A stretch of 45,734 bases of DNA, from assembly GCA_043769275.1 (NCBI GenBank), contig JAYVJM010000085.1:1-45734 (forward strand). Reading direction: 5' to 3'. This document shows positions 34,401 through 43,824 of the stretch, piece after piece (the stretch's first letter is position 1; every line of letters begins with the position of its first letter). A program made the position numbers and the translations under genes. Source of the DNA: JAYVJM01 sp043769275 (GTDB taxonomy: Bacteria; Pseudomonadota; Gammaproteobacteria; Pseudomonadales; UBA7239). The notes under the pieces were generated by a model, which searched no databases, was not told where the DNA came from, and worked only from the letters and a program-made list of their open reading frames with translations.

Positions 34401-37400
34401 GTGACCATAAGGCCAGAATCCACAGAAGCAATAAAAAACCTGATTGCGCTGAAGTGGGTAGCCGGCGGCGTAAGCGACGTATTAAAGCAGGCCTCTGACG
34501 CATTGGAAGCGTATGCAGCAGACAACACAAACCTCACCCATATACGCTTGTGTGCAGCGCTCTTGCATCAAACACGTAACATTTTGCACATGGTGGAGCT
34601 TCGTGCAGGCACACAGCTTGCGGAAGAAATGGAGAAGCTGGTGCAGGCGCTGATTGATAAAAGCGCCCCCAGCAACGAAGACAGCTATGGTTTGCTGATG
34701 AGCGCCATGCTGCAATTGCCGGTCTATCTTGGACAGGTGCAAGCGACGCGTCGAGACGACTTTAGTTCTTTGGCGCATACGCTCAATGCGTTACGTGCGC
34801 AGCGCGGCGAGCTGCCGCGTACGGAAAACTCCCCATTCAACCCCGACTTGCTACCCGCACATACGCTGCAAGGCAAGCGCTTGCCGCTCGATGAAACCGC
34901 ATTTAAAACCACCTTAAAAAAATTGCGCCACTTGTACGGGCAGGCCATGGTTGGCCTTTTGCGTGATCATGACGTTGACGAGAATCTGCGCGCATTTAAA
35001 AAAATCTTTGAGCACTTCAACAAGTTTTGTTCGGGTACAGCGCGTGCGCCCCTATGGGATATATGCCTTGCAATGATTGAAGGGATGGCAAATAAAAGCA
35101 TCCCCCTTGATGCCGCCACCGACTTATTGCGGCAAGTAGATAAAGAGATTCGCAGCATTGATCAGGCAGGCCTAATCAGCCTAGACAGCTTTACGTCCGA
35201 TACGCTACTGACGAGTCTGCTTCATTGCATCGTGCGCAACCAGCAACGTCTAAAAAGCCCAATTCCCACAAACGATGCGCCCCTGACAGCGGCCATTTAC
35301 AAACGCTATCGGTTGGATGGTGCCCAGCCCGATAATCGTGCGGAAAAGAACGAGCGCCCTCTGGTCGTCATGGGCTCTTTCGTGCCCGAGGCCACGCTTT
35401 GCGTAATGGTTGCGTTGGCGGATGAGTTTGGGAAAGTCAAAGACCTGTTTGATGGCTATAGCAGCGGCACGCAGAGCGACAATGCCAGTTTGCAAACTGT
35501 CGTGACGGTGTTTCGGCATGCCAGCAATACCTTGCGAATGTTGGGGTTGCGCGATCTACACGAGCAAGTTGGGCGAATGGCAGAGGATACGCTTGCGCTC
35601 GCATATGAGCATGGCGACACGCCTGTGACACAGTCGGCACTGGCCGATATCGCCCGTCATCTACTGGATGTAGAGGCCGCTTTCAGCACCTATTGCCGCG
35701 CTCTATCGGGTAACTCGCACGACAATGCGGATGCACAAAATCAAAATGCCTACAACAGCGTTTTGCGCGAATGTCGCAATGATCTTGAACAGGCGAAAGA
35801 GAGCCTGATTGAACGCGCACATTCGCAGGACGGCAGCCACCTTACACGATTGCTTGGCCTGCTTTTTGCCGTGCGCGGCGCGCTCTACGTTATTGCACAA
35901 TACCGTGCGGCGCAGGTTTTGGAGGCTTGCATCCGCGCTTTAAGCGCACAGTTAGACGCACAATCGTTGCCAAATACGAGCAGCGTGGAGGCGATGGCTT
36001 ATGTGATCGGCAGTGTTGAGTATTACCTTGAGTGTCTCGATGAAAGCGTGGAGGAAGAGCAGAGTAAAACGCTGCAATTGGCAGAGGACAGTTTGGGTGC
36101 GTTAGGGTATGCGGTAACCGGACGGCAAGCTATGTTGGTGAGTTTGTCATCTGTACACGGCCAGTCAGAGGCAGTGCTCCTTACTCCAAACAGCTCACTG
36201 CCGCCTGACATCGCGATGCAGGCCGTTAAACCAGAAGTGCCAGAAGTGCCAAAATCTATTGGGGGTTTCCGCGCGGTAGCTGCTGTTGCTGTAGCCCCGT
36301 CAGCCTTACCTATGGCGAAGACGGCCATCGATTTGCCTGAATACTGCGATGAGGCACTGCCTTCTCAGGATATCGACGATGAAATTGCGGATATTTTTCT
36401 TGAAGAGGCGAAGGAAGTTCTAGACAACCTACAGCATTTTTATCCAATTTGGCGTGAGAGTTTTGCAGACAAGCAGGCGCTGACAGAATGTCGACGTGGT
36501 TTCCATACGCTCAAAGGCAGTGGCCGTATGGTGCAGGCAACACAAATTGCCGAACTGGCTTGGGCCGTCGAACAATTACTGAATAGCCTTCTCGAAGGCG
36601 TTCTTCAGCCCAATGACGATGTTTGTACGGTAGTTGAGCAGGTGCTCAAAAAGCTGCCATCCATGATGGATGCATTCAGTCGCCGCAGGATGGACACACA
36701 GCCTGCGTTGTCACAGCGCTTGCGCGATGCCGCCGCCGTTGTCGCTTTGAATGGGGTGTTGCCCTCACTGGAGGCGGCATCTATCGAAGCGGTCGAAGCG
36801 GTCGAAGCGGTCGAAGCGGTCAAGAGCATTACGTTTGTGCCTGTAGTGCCGCTATCCGAAGAAGAGCCGCTTAAAGAGAGAGCAGAAGAGCCAGACTATG
36901 AACTGTGGGAGATTTTCGCTACAGAAGCCGATACACATTTGCATGTAGTTGAAGCGTGGTTGTCCCACGCACATGCCGCCGCCCCGTTGCTTGTGGAAAC
37001 CACCGACGCACTACAGCGTGCGCTGCACACACTAAAAGGCAGCGCCTACATGGCGCAGGCCGCGCCGATAGCGGAACTGGTCGCGCCCTTTGAAAAATTA
37101 GTCAAAGATCTGCGCGCTTATCAAATCAAAATTGGAGAGGATTTCACGCGTTTAATGGAGGCGATGGCGACTGAAATTCGCCACGGCTTGGCACAAATTG
37201 AACAACGGCAGCCTCTGTTTTTGCCTCACAGTGCAAGTTTGTTGGCGAATATTGGAGCCCTGCATGGCGCGTTGATAAGCGGAAGTGGAGGCGGCGAGAA
37301 AAGCGCAGAGCCTGTACCCATACAGGCTACGGTAGACCCTGCTCGCCTCAATCGGTTTATTGCCGAAGATATCGACACGTTGATGGATGTTGTCCCGTGT

Positions 37401-40355
37401 TTAGATACTTGGCAAGAAACAGGGGACGGCACAGGGTTTGCGCGTATCGAGCTTGAGCTGGCCGAGCTGGCCGATAGCGCGGAGTTGGCTGGATTGCCCG
37501 CCATTAGCACACTGGCACGCGCCATCGCGCCTTGCTACCGCCATGCGCAGCAAACGCCGGCGTTATTCACATTATGGCGACCGCTGGCGGAAGGTGCGCA
37601 TACAGTATTGATCGACTTCATGGACAAAATGGCGGCCAGCGAAGACCTTCATCGCAATACAGAGATTGAACAGCAGTTAAACGATTTCCTGCACACGACA
37701 GGCGCAGAGGAAAACAGACTGGCGGCGGATGAAACAGCGCACTCAACAGCAAGCCTTGCGGCCAGCGCCGCAAGCGATGAAACGCCGACAGAGATTGTTG
37801 ACGACGAGTTTAGCGCGAGCCTTTCGCAACCCATCCATGCCGAAATACCCGCGCTCGCTCCTGATCTTATTGAGCCGGAAGAGGGCATTTCTATCACGGT
37901 GCTTCCTGTATTCAATGCCGTGCCTGAACAGGTTTTGGCGTACAGTCAGGATATTGATAGCGATCTACTGGGTATTTTTCTCGAAGAGGCTGATGAACTG
38001 TTGGAAGAGTTAGAGCGCTTGATCGCTGCTTGGCAGGCCTCGCCCACAGACAGCCACTTTGCCGATGCGCTGCGCCGTAATCTGCACACACTGAAAGGGG
38101 GTGCGCGCATGGCGGGACTGAGCGGTTTAGGCTCCTTGGCGCATGATCTGGAAACACAGTTGGAGCAGTTTAGCGGTTCGGCGGACGAGGCACTGTTTAC
38201 ACAGCTTTTGGATTATCAGGATCGGATTCTTGCCGGTATTGTGCAAGGCCATGCATTGGCCAGCGGTCAGCTCGTACAGGCTCCAGTCCAGACGGAGCAG
38301 GCACCACCGCAGGCGACAATAGCGCACGAGGCAGCAGAGGAAAGCGCCACAAAAGAGGAAGATTCTGCCCATAAAGTATCCGCAGTGCCGGGGGGTGCGA
38401 CTATTATTCCCTTTCGCAGCAGCGCGTTGCCCACCGGTTTAGCGCAGGCAATGTCCGAGCAGAGCAGCAAGCCAGAGGCGGCTGACGCTAAAGCGGCGCC
38501 AGAAATGGTGAAAGTCTCGGCGGATTTGCTGGAGTCTCTCGTCAATCTTGCGGGAGAAACATCCATTAACCGCGCCCGTGTTGAGCAGCAATTAAATGAC
38601 ATGGAATTTATTGCAGAAGAAATGGGCACTATCCTCATTCGTGCGCAAGACTTGTTGCGGCGGCTGGCCGGTGAAACCGATATGCAGATTCAGTCGCGTA
38701 TTTCGGTTTTGCAAGAGCGCCACGACGGCTTCGATCCGTTGGAAATGGATCGTTATTCGACCCTCCAACAGTTAACCCGCTCGCTCTCGGAGTCCGCCTC
38801 TGATTTGCTCGATATCCGTAGCACCCTAGCCCATAAGCTACGTGACACAGAAACCTTGCTCGTGCAGCAAACGCGCATCAATACCGCTCTGCAAGAGGGG
38901 CTGATGCGCTCACGTATGGTGCCGTTCTCACGAATAGAGCCGCGTTTGCGTCGTATTGTGCGCCAGATGGCCAGTGAGCTGGGCAAAGAGGTCAGCTTTG
39001 ATACGGAGAATGTAGAAGGCACGCTGGATCGCAATATCTTGGAGCGAATGCTCGCACCCCTAGAGCATATGCTGCGCAACGCGGTGGATCACGGCATAGA
39101 AATGCCCGACAAAAGACGGGCTTCCGGAAAATCGCCCGCCGGTCGTATTGTGCTTAGTCTAGGTCGCGAGGGCGGAGACGTTCTCGTTTCTCTGCGCGAT
39201 GACGGCGGCGGTATTAATATTGATGCGGTGCGTCACAAAGCGATAGAGCGCGGCCTGTTGAAGGCAGAGGCCAGCATCAGCGATACCGATGCGCTGCAAT
39301 TTATTCTGCATGCCGGTTTTAGCACCGCAGAACGCGTCACACAAATTTCCGGTCGCGGTGTTGGCATGGATGTCGTCAGCAGTGAAATTAAGCAGCTTGG
39401 CGGATCCATGAGCATTCACTCCGCTCCAGGGCAAGGCACGGAATTTGTTGTGCGTCTGCCGTTTACGGTTTCCGTCAACCGTGCGCTGATGGTGCGTATT
39501 GGCGATGGGCTATACGCTGTGCCGCTTAACGCGATTGAAGGCGTTGTGCGTATCAGCCCCGAGGAATTGGACAAGCTTTATAAAGACCCAAACGAAAGTT
39601 TTAACTACGCAGGGCGCGCATACCATCTTCTCTATTTGGGTGCGCTGTTGCGCACGAAACCTGTAGCCAACATGGAGAAAAAAACACGGCCAGAGCCGGT
39701 AATTTTGCTGCGCGATACCGAGCATAGTATTGCCTTGCATGTCGACCAGTTGGCCGGTAGCCGCGAAATTGTGGTGAAGTCTTTGGGCACACAATTTGCC
39801 GCGATGTCTGGCTTATCAGGTGCCACGCTGCTGGGCGACGGTAGCGTGGTGCTCATTCTCGATTTGCCCGCAATGGTGCGCACAAGCATGGCGCAGGGTG
39901 TGGCGGCGACAGAAAAAGCGCCCATTAAAAGCACGGCAGACGCCAAAGCAGAAACCATGATAGTGATGGTGTGTGACGATTCGGTGACAGTGCGAAAAGT
40001 GACATCGCGTCTATTGGAGCGCGAAGGCTTTGATGTGATGCTGGCACAGGACGGCGTGGATGCCTTGCTACAGATGCAAGATCGCCTACCCGACCTGCTG
40101 TTATTGGATATTGAAATGCCGCGTATGGACGGTTTTGAAGTGGCGAGCACCATGAAAAACAGCTCGCTGTTAAAGGATATCCCCATCATCATGATTACCT
40201 CACGCACCGGCGATAAACACCGCGAGCGCGCTACCGACATGGGGGTAGATCGCTATATGGGAAAACCCTTTGCAGAAGATGAGTTGTTAGTAACCATTAA
40301 CAATTTGATTGGCAAGCACGTGGCTTTGCGTGCAGCGCGCGCTGAAGTGCAATAA
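34401..40355 (+). CDS. chpA: Hybrid chemotaxis histidine kinase ChpA
   Basis: CheA-type kinase of the Pil-Chp system, 1984 residues from GTG 34401 (ATG 34386 would add five). GTG is preferred since GGAG stands six bases before it. Domains in order: N-terminal PilL/FimL-like helical region (1 to about 600); three canonical Hpt domains with phospho-histidines in HTLKGS/HTLKGG at H702, H876 and H1229; a degenerate Hpt-like segment without histidine (about 983-1085); dimerisation helices from about 1366; an ATPase domain with HMLRNAVDHG (about 1555), DDGGGIN (1600) and GRGVGMD (1651); a CheW-like domain (about 1687-1827); and a receiver with phospho-acceptor near D1903 in LLDIEMPRMDG. Phosphate should pass to PilG and PilH. 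The Pseudomonas aeruginosa protein has more phosphotransfer modules. Confidence 0.95.
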   Translation: MTIRPESTEAIKNLIALKWVAGGVSDVLKQASDALEAYAADNTNLTHIRLCAALLHQTRNILHMVELRAGTQLAEEMEKLVQALIDKSAPSNEDSYGLLMSAMLQLPVYLGQVQATRRDDFSSLAHTLNALRAQRGELPRTENSPFNPDLLPAHTLQGKRLPLDETAFKTTLKKLRHLYGQAMVGLLRDHDVDENLRAFKKIFEHFNKFCSGTARAPLWDICLAMIEGMANKSIPLDAATDLLRQVDKEIRSIDQAGLISLDSFTSDTLLTSLLHCIVRNQQRLKSPIPTNDAPLTAAIYKRYRLDGAQPDNRAEKNERPLVVMGSFVPEATLCVMVALADEFGKVKDLFDGYSSGTQSDNASLQTVVTVFRHASNTLRMLGLRDLHEQVGRMAEDTLALAYEHGDTPVTQSALADIARHLLDVEAAFSTYCRALSGNSHDNADAQNQNAYNSVLRECRNDLEQAKESLIERAHSQDGSHLTRLLGLLFAVRGALYVIAQYRAAQVLEACIRALSAQLDAQSLPNTSSVEAMAYVIGSVEYYLECLDESVEEEQSKTLQLAEDSLGALGYAVTGRQAMLVSLSSVHGQSEAVLLTPNSSLPPDIAMQAVKPEVPEVPKSIGGFRAVAAVAVAPSALPMAKTAIDLPEYCDEALPSQDIDDEIADIFLEEAKEVLDNLQHFYPIWRESFADKQALTECRRGFHTLKGSGRMVQATQIAELAWAVEQLLNSLLEGVLQPNDDVCTVVEQVLKKLPSMMDAFSRRRMDTQPALSQRLRDAAAVVALNGVLPSLEAASIEAVEAVEAVEAVKSITFVPVVPLSEEEPLKERAEEPDYELWEIFATEADTHLHVVEAWLSHAHAAAPLLVETTDALQRALHTLKGSAYMAQAAPIAELVAPFEKLVKDLRAYQIKIGEDFTRLMEAMATEIRHGLAQIEQRQPLFLPHSASLLANIGALHGALISGSGGGEKSAEPVPIQATVDPARLNRFIAEDIDTLMDVVPCLDTWQETGDGTGFARIELELAELADSAELAGLPAISTLARAIAPCYRHAQQTPALFTLWRPLAEGAHTVLIDFMDKMAASEDLHRNTEIEQQLNDFLHTTGAEENRLAADETAHSTASLAASAASDETPTEIVDDEFSASLSQPIHAEIPALAPDLIEPEEGISITVLPVFNAVPEQVLAYSQDIDSDLLGIFLEEADELLEELERLIAAWQASPTDSHFADALRRNLHTLKGGARMAGLSGLGSLAHDLETQLEQFSGSADEALFTQLLDYQDRILAGIVQGHALASGQLVQAPVQTEQAPPQATIAHEAAEESATKEEDSAHKVSAVPGGATIIPFRSSALPTGLAQAMSEQSSKPEAADAKAAPEMVKVSADLLESLVNLAGETSINRARVEQQLNDMEFIAEEMGTILIRAQDLLRRLAGETDMQIQSRISVLQERHDGFDPLEMDRYSTLQQLTRSLSESASDLLDIRSTLAHKLRDTETLLVQQTRINTALQEGLMRSRMVPFSRIEPRLRRIVRQMASELGKEVSFDTENVEGTLDRNILERMLAPLEHMLRNAVDHGIEMPDKRRASGKSPAGRIVLSLGREGGDVLVSLRDDGGGINIDAVRHKAIERGLLKAEASISDTDALQFILHAGFSTAERVTQISGRGVGMDVVSSEIKQLGGSMSIHSAPGQGTEFVVRLPFTVSVNRALMVRIGDGLYAVPLNAIEGVVRISPEELDKLYKDPNESFNYAGRAYHLLYLGALLRTKPVANMEKKTRPEPVILLRDTEHSIALHVDQLAGSREIVVKSLGTQFAAMSGLSGATLLGDGSVVLILDLPAMVRTSMAQGVAATEKAPIKSTADAKAETMIVMVCDDSVTVRKVTSRLLEREGFDVMLAQDGVDALLQMQDRLPDLLLLDIEMPRMDGFEVASTMKNSSLLKDIPIIMITSRTGDKHRERATDMGVDRYMGKPFAEDELLVTINNLIGKHVALRAARAEVQ
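36786..36821 (+). repeat. Four tandem copies of a 9-base unit within chpA
   Basis: Four perfect head-to-tail copies of GAAGCGGTC encode repeated Glu-Ala-Val in the linker between the first and second Hpt domains of ChpA. The unit length is a multiple of three, so gain or loss of copies keeps the frame. Confidence 0.9.
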
Positions 40356-40375
40356 ATAATGCGGGAACAGACGGC

Positions 40376-40879
40376 ATGAAACACAACAGTAGAGCGCCAG
40401 GCCATGCAGATACAGTCGTGGCGGTGGATACCGACATTCCTAGCCTGTTACTGCCGATAGACGGAAACATCCCCTTGTTGCTGCCAAGCGTATCCATAGC
40501 GGAAATTATTCACTACAACGCACCGCAGCCCGTCTTGAATGCCCCAGATTGGCTGTTGGGCAGCATCACATGGCGCACGCTTGAGGTGCCGCTGCTTTCA
40601 TTTGAGCGGCTGAATGGACAAACACTGCCGCAGATAAGCCCAAAATGCCACGTCGCCGTGTTAAACAACACCGGCATCAGTTCTACTTTGCCGTTTATTG
40701 CGATAGTGATTCAAAACATTCCACATTTGCTGCGCGTCTCGTCTGCAGACATTCGTGAGGAAGAAAATACGCCGCTGCCGCCAATGGCATTATTAATGGT
40801 CACGGTGGAAGGCGAGCGGGCGCTGATTCCCAAAACGGCCGCGTTGGAACAGGCCTATTGTGACTATTTACAGGGGTAA
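40376..40879 (+). CDS. chpC: CheW-like protein ChpC
   Basis: A 167-residue CheW-fold protein at the end of the Pil-Chp operon, 20 bases after chpA. Segments LLLPIDGNIPLLLPSVSIAEII (in parts, about 24-45), WLLGSITWRTLEVPLLSFE and a C-terminal glutamate-rich turn give the CheW pattern, though RxRLLPL is replaced by ITWRTLEVPL as in ChpC. It may link a second type of receptor to ChpA. Its last 16 bases overlap the convergent glyA gene. Confidence 0.82.
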   Translation: MKHNSRAPGHADTVVAVDTDIPSLLLPIDGNIPLLLPSVSIAEIIHYNAPQPVLNAPDWLLGSITWRTLEVPLLSFERLNGQTLPQISPKCHVAVLNNTGISSTLPFIAIVIQNIPHLLRVSSADIREEENTPLPPMALLMVTVEGERALIPKTAALEQAYCDYLQG

Positions 40880-42141
40880 ACGGGAAAGCGTGTGCACAGC
40901 GCGGTTACTTTTCCTCGTACCTCGGTGATTGCCGTTTCCGCATCCCCGCCGTTGTGGGTCGCGTGTTCCAGCGCATCGAGAATATCGCAAATCCAGCCAG
41001 TCAGCTTGCGGCATTCCTTTTCGCCAAAACCACGCGTTGTCACCGCCGGTGTGCCGATACGGATACCAGAAGTGACCATCGGCGGGCGCGGGTCGTTTGG
41101 TACGGCATTTTTGTTGACGGTAATATGAGCCCTGCCCAAAGCGGCATCGGCTTCTTTGCCGCTGATGTTTTTGTCGATGAGGGACAGCAAAAACAGATGG
41201 TTTTCTGTGCCGCCGGACACCACTTGGTAACCGCGCTGTTGCACTACAGCCGCCATGGTTTTGGCGTTATGTAACACCTGTTGTTGATATTCAACGAAAT
41301 CCGGCTGCAATGCCTCCAAGAAACACAGGGCTTTGGCGGCGATGACGTGCATCAGCGGGCCGCCTTGAATGCCAGGGAAAATGGCGGAATTGAGCTTTTT
41401 GGTCAGTGCCTCGTTTTTGCGCGCCAGAATCAAACCACCGCGTGGGCCGCGCAAGGTTTTGTGTGTGGTTGTGGTCACGGCATCGGCATAAGGCACGGGG
41501 TTAGGGTAAATGCCGGCCGCTACCAACCCTGCTACATGCGCCATATCCACAAACAAAAACGCGCCGATTTTGTCAGCAATGGCGCGAAAGCGCGGAAAAT
41601 CCAACACGCCTGAATACGCCGAAAAGCCGGCGACAATCATTTTAGGTTTGTGCTCAAGTGCCAGACGCTCCACTTCCTCGTAATCAATTAGACCTGTAGC
41701 GGCATCTAACCCGTACTGCACGGCATGGTACGTTTTTCCAGAAAAGTTGACGCTGGCACCGTGCGTCAAATGGCCGCCATGCGCCAAGGACATGCCCAGT
41801 ACGGTGTCGCCCGGATTGCACAACGCCATATAGACGGCGGCGTTCGCCTGAGAGCCTGAGTGCGGCTGCACATTGGCGTAGTCGGCACCAAACAGCTTTT
41901 TGGCGCGTTCGATGGCCAGTTCTTCAACCACGTCCACGTATTCGCAGCCACCGTAATAACGCTTGCCAGGATAACCCTCCGCGTATTTGTTGGTGAGCAC
42001 AGAGCCTTGTGCTGCCATCACGGCGGGGCTGGCGTAGTTTTCGGAGGCGATCAGCTCTATATGCTGTTCTTGACGTTGTTGCTCATCGCGAATGGCCTGC
42101 CACAGGGTAAGGTCATTGTCGGCAATACTAGTGTTAAACAT
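40864..42141 (-). CDS. glyA: Serine hydroxymethyltransferase
   Basis: Interconverts serine and glycine with transfer of a one-carbon unit to tetrahydrofolate, in the cytoplasm with PLP. The 425-residue length is usual. It shows ELIASENYASP (29-39), NKYAEGYPGKRYYGG (51-65), SGSQAN (95-100), and the PLP lysine in TTTTHKTLRGPRGG (K228). The open frame extends 42 codons further, but those residues are unrelated to the family; ATG at 42141 has GGGAG upstream. It is transcribed towards chpC with overlapping 3' ends. Confidence 0.97.
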   Translation of the reverse strand: MFNTSIADNDLTLWQAIRDEQQRQEQHIELIASENYASPAVMAAQGSVLTNKYAEGYPGKRYYGGCEYVDVVEELAIERAKKLFGADYANVQPHSGSQANAAVYMALCNPGDTVLGMSLAHGGHLTHGASVNFSGKTYHAVQYGLDAATGLIDYEEVERLALEHKPKMIVAGFSAYSGVLDFPRFRAIADKIGAFLFVDMAHVAGLVAAGIYPNPVPYADAVTTTTHKTLRGPRGGLILARKNEALTKKLNSAIFPGIQGGPLMHVIAAKALCFLEALQPDFVEYQQQVLHNAKTMAAVVQQRGYQVVSGGTENHLFLLSLIDKNISGKEADAALGRAHITVNKNAVPNDPRPPMVTSGIRIGTPAVTTRGFGEKECRKLTGWICDILDALEHATHNGGDAETAITEVRGKVTALCTRFPVYPCK

Positions 42142-42250
42142 ATCAAAAAGCTCCCGTTCGGCGGGTGAGTGCTGGAAAAAGCAAGGGGGGTTGGCGGTGG
42201 CGATTCTACACCAGTTGTCGGACAATGCCTTTTTGATCCGTAAGCGCGCC
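42142..42250. promoter_or_regulatory. Divergent glyA / tusA-like intergenic region
   Basis: Promoters for both genes should lie here. On the minus strand TAGAAT (complement at 42203-42208) could be the glyA -10 box, but no -35 box is well placed. An 11-base palindrome TTGTCGGACAA lies nearby, large enough for a small operator. No glycine riboswitch or other known leader RNA is recognised. Confidence 0.35.
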
Positions 42251-42493
42251 ATGAACCTTCGTGCCAACCCCCTCGTCGATGCCCGTCAGCTCTACTGTCC
42301 TGAGCCACTCATGCTGCTACACAATGCGGTGCGTGACGCACGTGCTGGAGAAACGATTGAGCTTGTCGCCACTGACCCATCTACCGAACGCGACGTAAGC
42401 AAGTTCTGCCATTTTCTTGGGCATAAATTGTTGAAAACAGCGCAAAATGGCGATGAGTTCCGTTTTTGGATTGAAAAAAAAGCGGCGGACTAA
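42251..42493 (+). CDS. TusA-like sulfurtransferase
   Basis: An 80-residue member of the TusA/SirA/YedF family. The family motif begins VDARQLYCPEPLMLL (about 9-23), with the single catalytic cysteine in CPEP that carries a persulfide, followed by the helix-strand pattern ending in FRFWIEKK. TusA feeds sulfur to 2-thiouridine of tRNA and other acceptors. The frame starts far upstream, but ATG at 42251 gives the normal family length. No tusBCDE or mnmA neighbours are present, so the partner is unknown; paralogues such as YedF cannot be excluded. Confidence 0.85.
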   Translation: MNLRANPLVDARQLYCPEPLMLLHNAVRDARAGETIELVATDPSTERDVSKFCHFLGHKLLKTAQNGDEFRFWIEKKAAD

Positions 42494-42536
42494 GCCGTTA
42501 CAATACCGTCCTGTTTTTTGCTGCAAAAGGTGCGCT

Positions 42537-43793
42537 GTGAATATTCAAAGCTATATGACGGCTGTGGGCGAACGCGCTCGCGCAGCCTCGCGTTTGATGG
42601 CGCGAGTGACGACGGCGGATAAAAATGCCGCATTGTTGGCGATTGCCGCCGCCTTAACGGCACAGAAAGCTGCTGTGCTGGAAGCCAATGCCATTGATGT
42701 AGAGGCAGGAAAGGCGGCTGGCTTGGACGCGGCGCTACTAGATCGCTTAACCATCGACGAAAAAACGTTTGTTGGCATGATCGAAGGTTTGTATCAGGTG
42801 GCGGCGTTGCCCGACCCTATCGGCGCTATTACGGGCATGAACTACCGCCCGTCCGGCATTCAAGTGGGAAAAATGCGCGTGCCGCTGGGTGTTGTCGGCA
42901 TCATTTATGAATCGCGTCCCAATGTCACCGTGGAAGCGGCGAGCTTGTGTTTGAAAAGCGGGAATGCGGCTATTTTGCGTGGCGGCTCAGAGGCCATTTT
43001 GTCCAATCGCGCCATTGCAATTTGCGTGCAGGCGGGTTTGCAAAAAGGCGGTTTGCCAGAAGATGTGGTGCAGGTAATCGACACCACCGACCGTGCGGTG
43101 GTGGGCTTGTTAATTACGATGCCGGAATATGTGGACTTGATCGTGCCGCGCGGCGGCAAAGGTTTGATCGAGCGTGTTGCTAAAGAAGCGCGAGTGCCGG
43201 TGATTAAACATCTGGACGGCATTTGTCATGTGTATGTGGATGCCGAGGCCGATCTGCAAAAGGCCGTTGCGATTGCCTTCAACGCAAAGTGCCACCGTTA
43301 TGGCGTGTGCAATGCGATGGAAACCTTGCTGGTACATGAAACAGTCGCGGCTGCTTTTTTGCCGGCCGTGAAAAAATGCTATGACGAAAAGCAGGTCAAA
43401 TTGCGCGGCTGTGCAAAAACACGGGCAATTTTGACGGGTATTGCTGCGGCAAGCGATGAGGATTGGAGCACGGAATACCTGGCGGCGATTCTCGCCGTGC
43501 GCGTGGTGAGTCACTTCGATGAGGCGCTCGACCATATCGCGCATTATGGCTCGCATCACACGGACTGCATTGTTACCGAAAACCTGAGTCTCGCTCGGCG
43601 CTTTTTGCAGGAGGTCGATTCCGGCAGCGTGATGGTGAATGCCTCCACACGTTTTGCCGACGGTTTTGAATACGGCCTAGGCGCGGAAATCGGCATCTCT
43701 ACCGACAAATTCCACGCCCGTGGGCCGGTGGGTTTGGAAGGGCTAACCTCGCAAAAATACGTGGTGTTAGGTGACGGGCAAGTGCGGGTGTAG
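42537..43793 (+). CDS. proA: Gamma-glutamyl phosphate reductase
   Basis: Reduces gamma-glutamyl phosphate to glutamate 5-semialdehyde with NADPH, the second step of proline synthesis. From GTG 42537 it has 418 residues, matching the family (about 417); AAAAGG lies seven bases before that codon. An internal ATG at 42555 is the alternative. Typical segments are GVVGIIYESRPNVT, the NAKC...GVCNAMETLLVH region with catalytic cysteine C258, and the C-terminal GPVGLEGLTSQKYV. proB, the usual partner, is not in the window; the gene follows the tusA-like gene by 43 bases. Confidence 0.97.
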   Translation: MNIQSYMTAVGERARAASRLMARVTTADKNAALLAIAAALTAQKAAVLEANAIDVEAGKAAGLDAALLDRLTIDEKTFVGMIEGLYQVAALPDPIGAITGMNYRPSGIQVGKMRVPLGVVGIIYESRPNVTVEAASLCLKSGNAAILRGGSEAILSNRAIAICVQAGLQKGGLPEDVVQVIDTTDRAVVGLLITMPEYVDLIVPRGGKGLIERVAKEARVPVIKHLDGICHVYVDAEADLQKAVAIAFNAKCHRYGVCNAMETLLVHETVAAAFLPAVKKCYDEKQVKLRGCAKTRAILTGIAAASDEDWSTEYLAAILAVRVVSHFDEALDHIAHYGSHHTDCIVTENLSLARRFLQEVDSGSVMVNASTRFADGFEYGLGAEIGISTDKFHARGPVGLEGLTSQKYVVLGDGQVRV

Positions 43794-43824
43794 AGCTTTG
43801 TATAAGCGCTTCGACGAGTGCAAA

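Noticed and set aside
36023..36328. Short minus-strand frames within chpA and pilJ as small antisense genes
   Set aside because: They lack ribosome-binding sites and sit opposite clearly coding DNA with strong codon bias in the sense direction.
39632..40240. A 202-codon minus-strand frame inside chpA
   Set aside because: It lies opposite the conserved CheW-like and receiver domains of ChpA, and its serine-rich sequence is what an antisense frame of this coding DNA gives.
42142..42267. 42-codon N-terminal extension of glyA across the divergent promoter region
   Set aside because: The serine hydroxymethyltransferase family begins at the 42141 ATG, and the extension would overlap the tusA-like gene start.
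43794..43824. Possible terminator hairpin between proA and ccmH
   Set aside because: Only a five-base stem with a G-T pair and no T run is visible.
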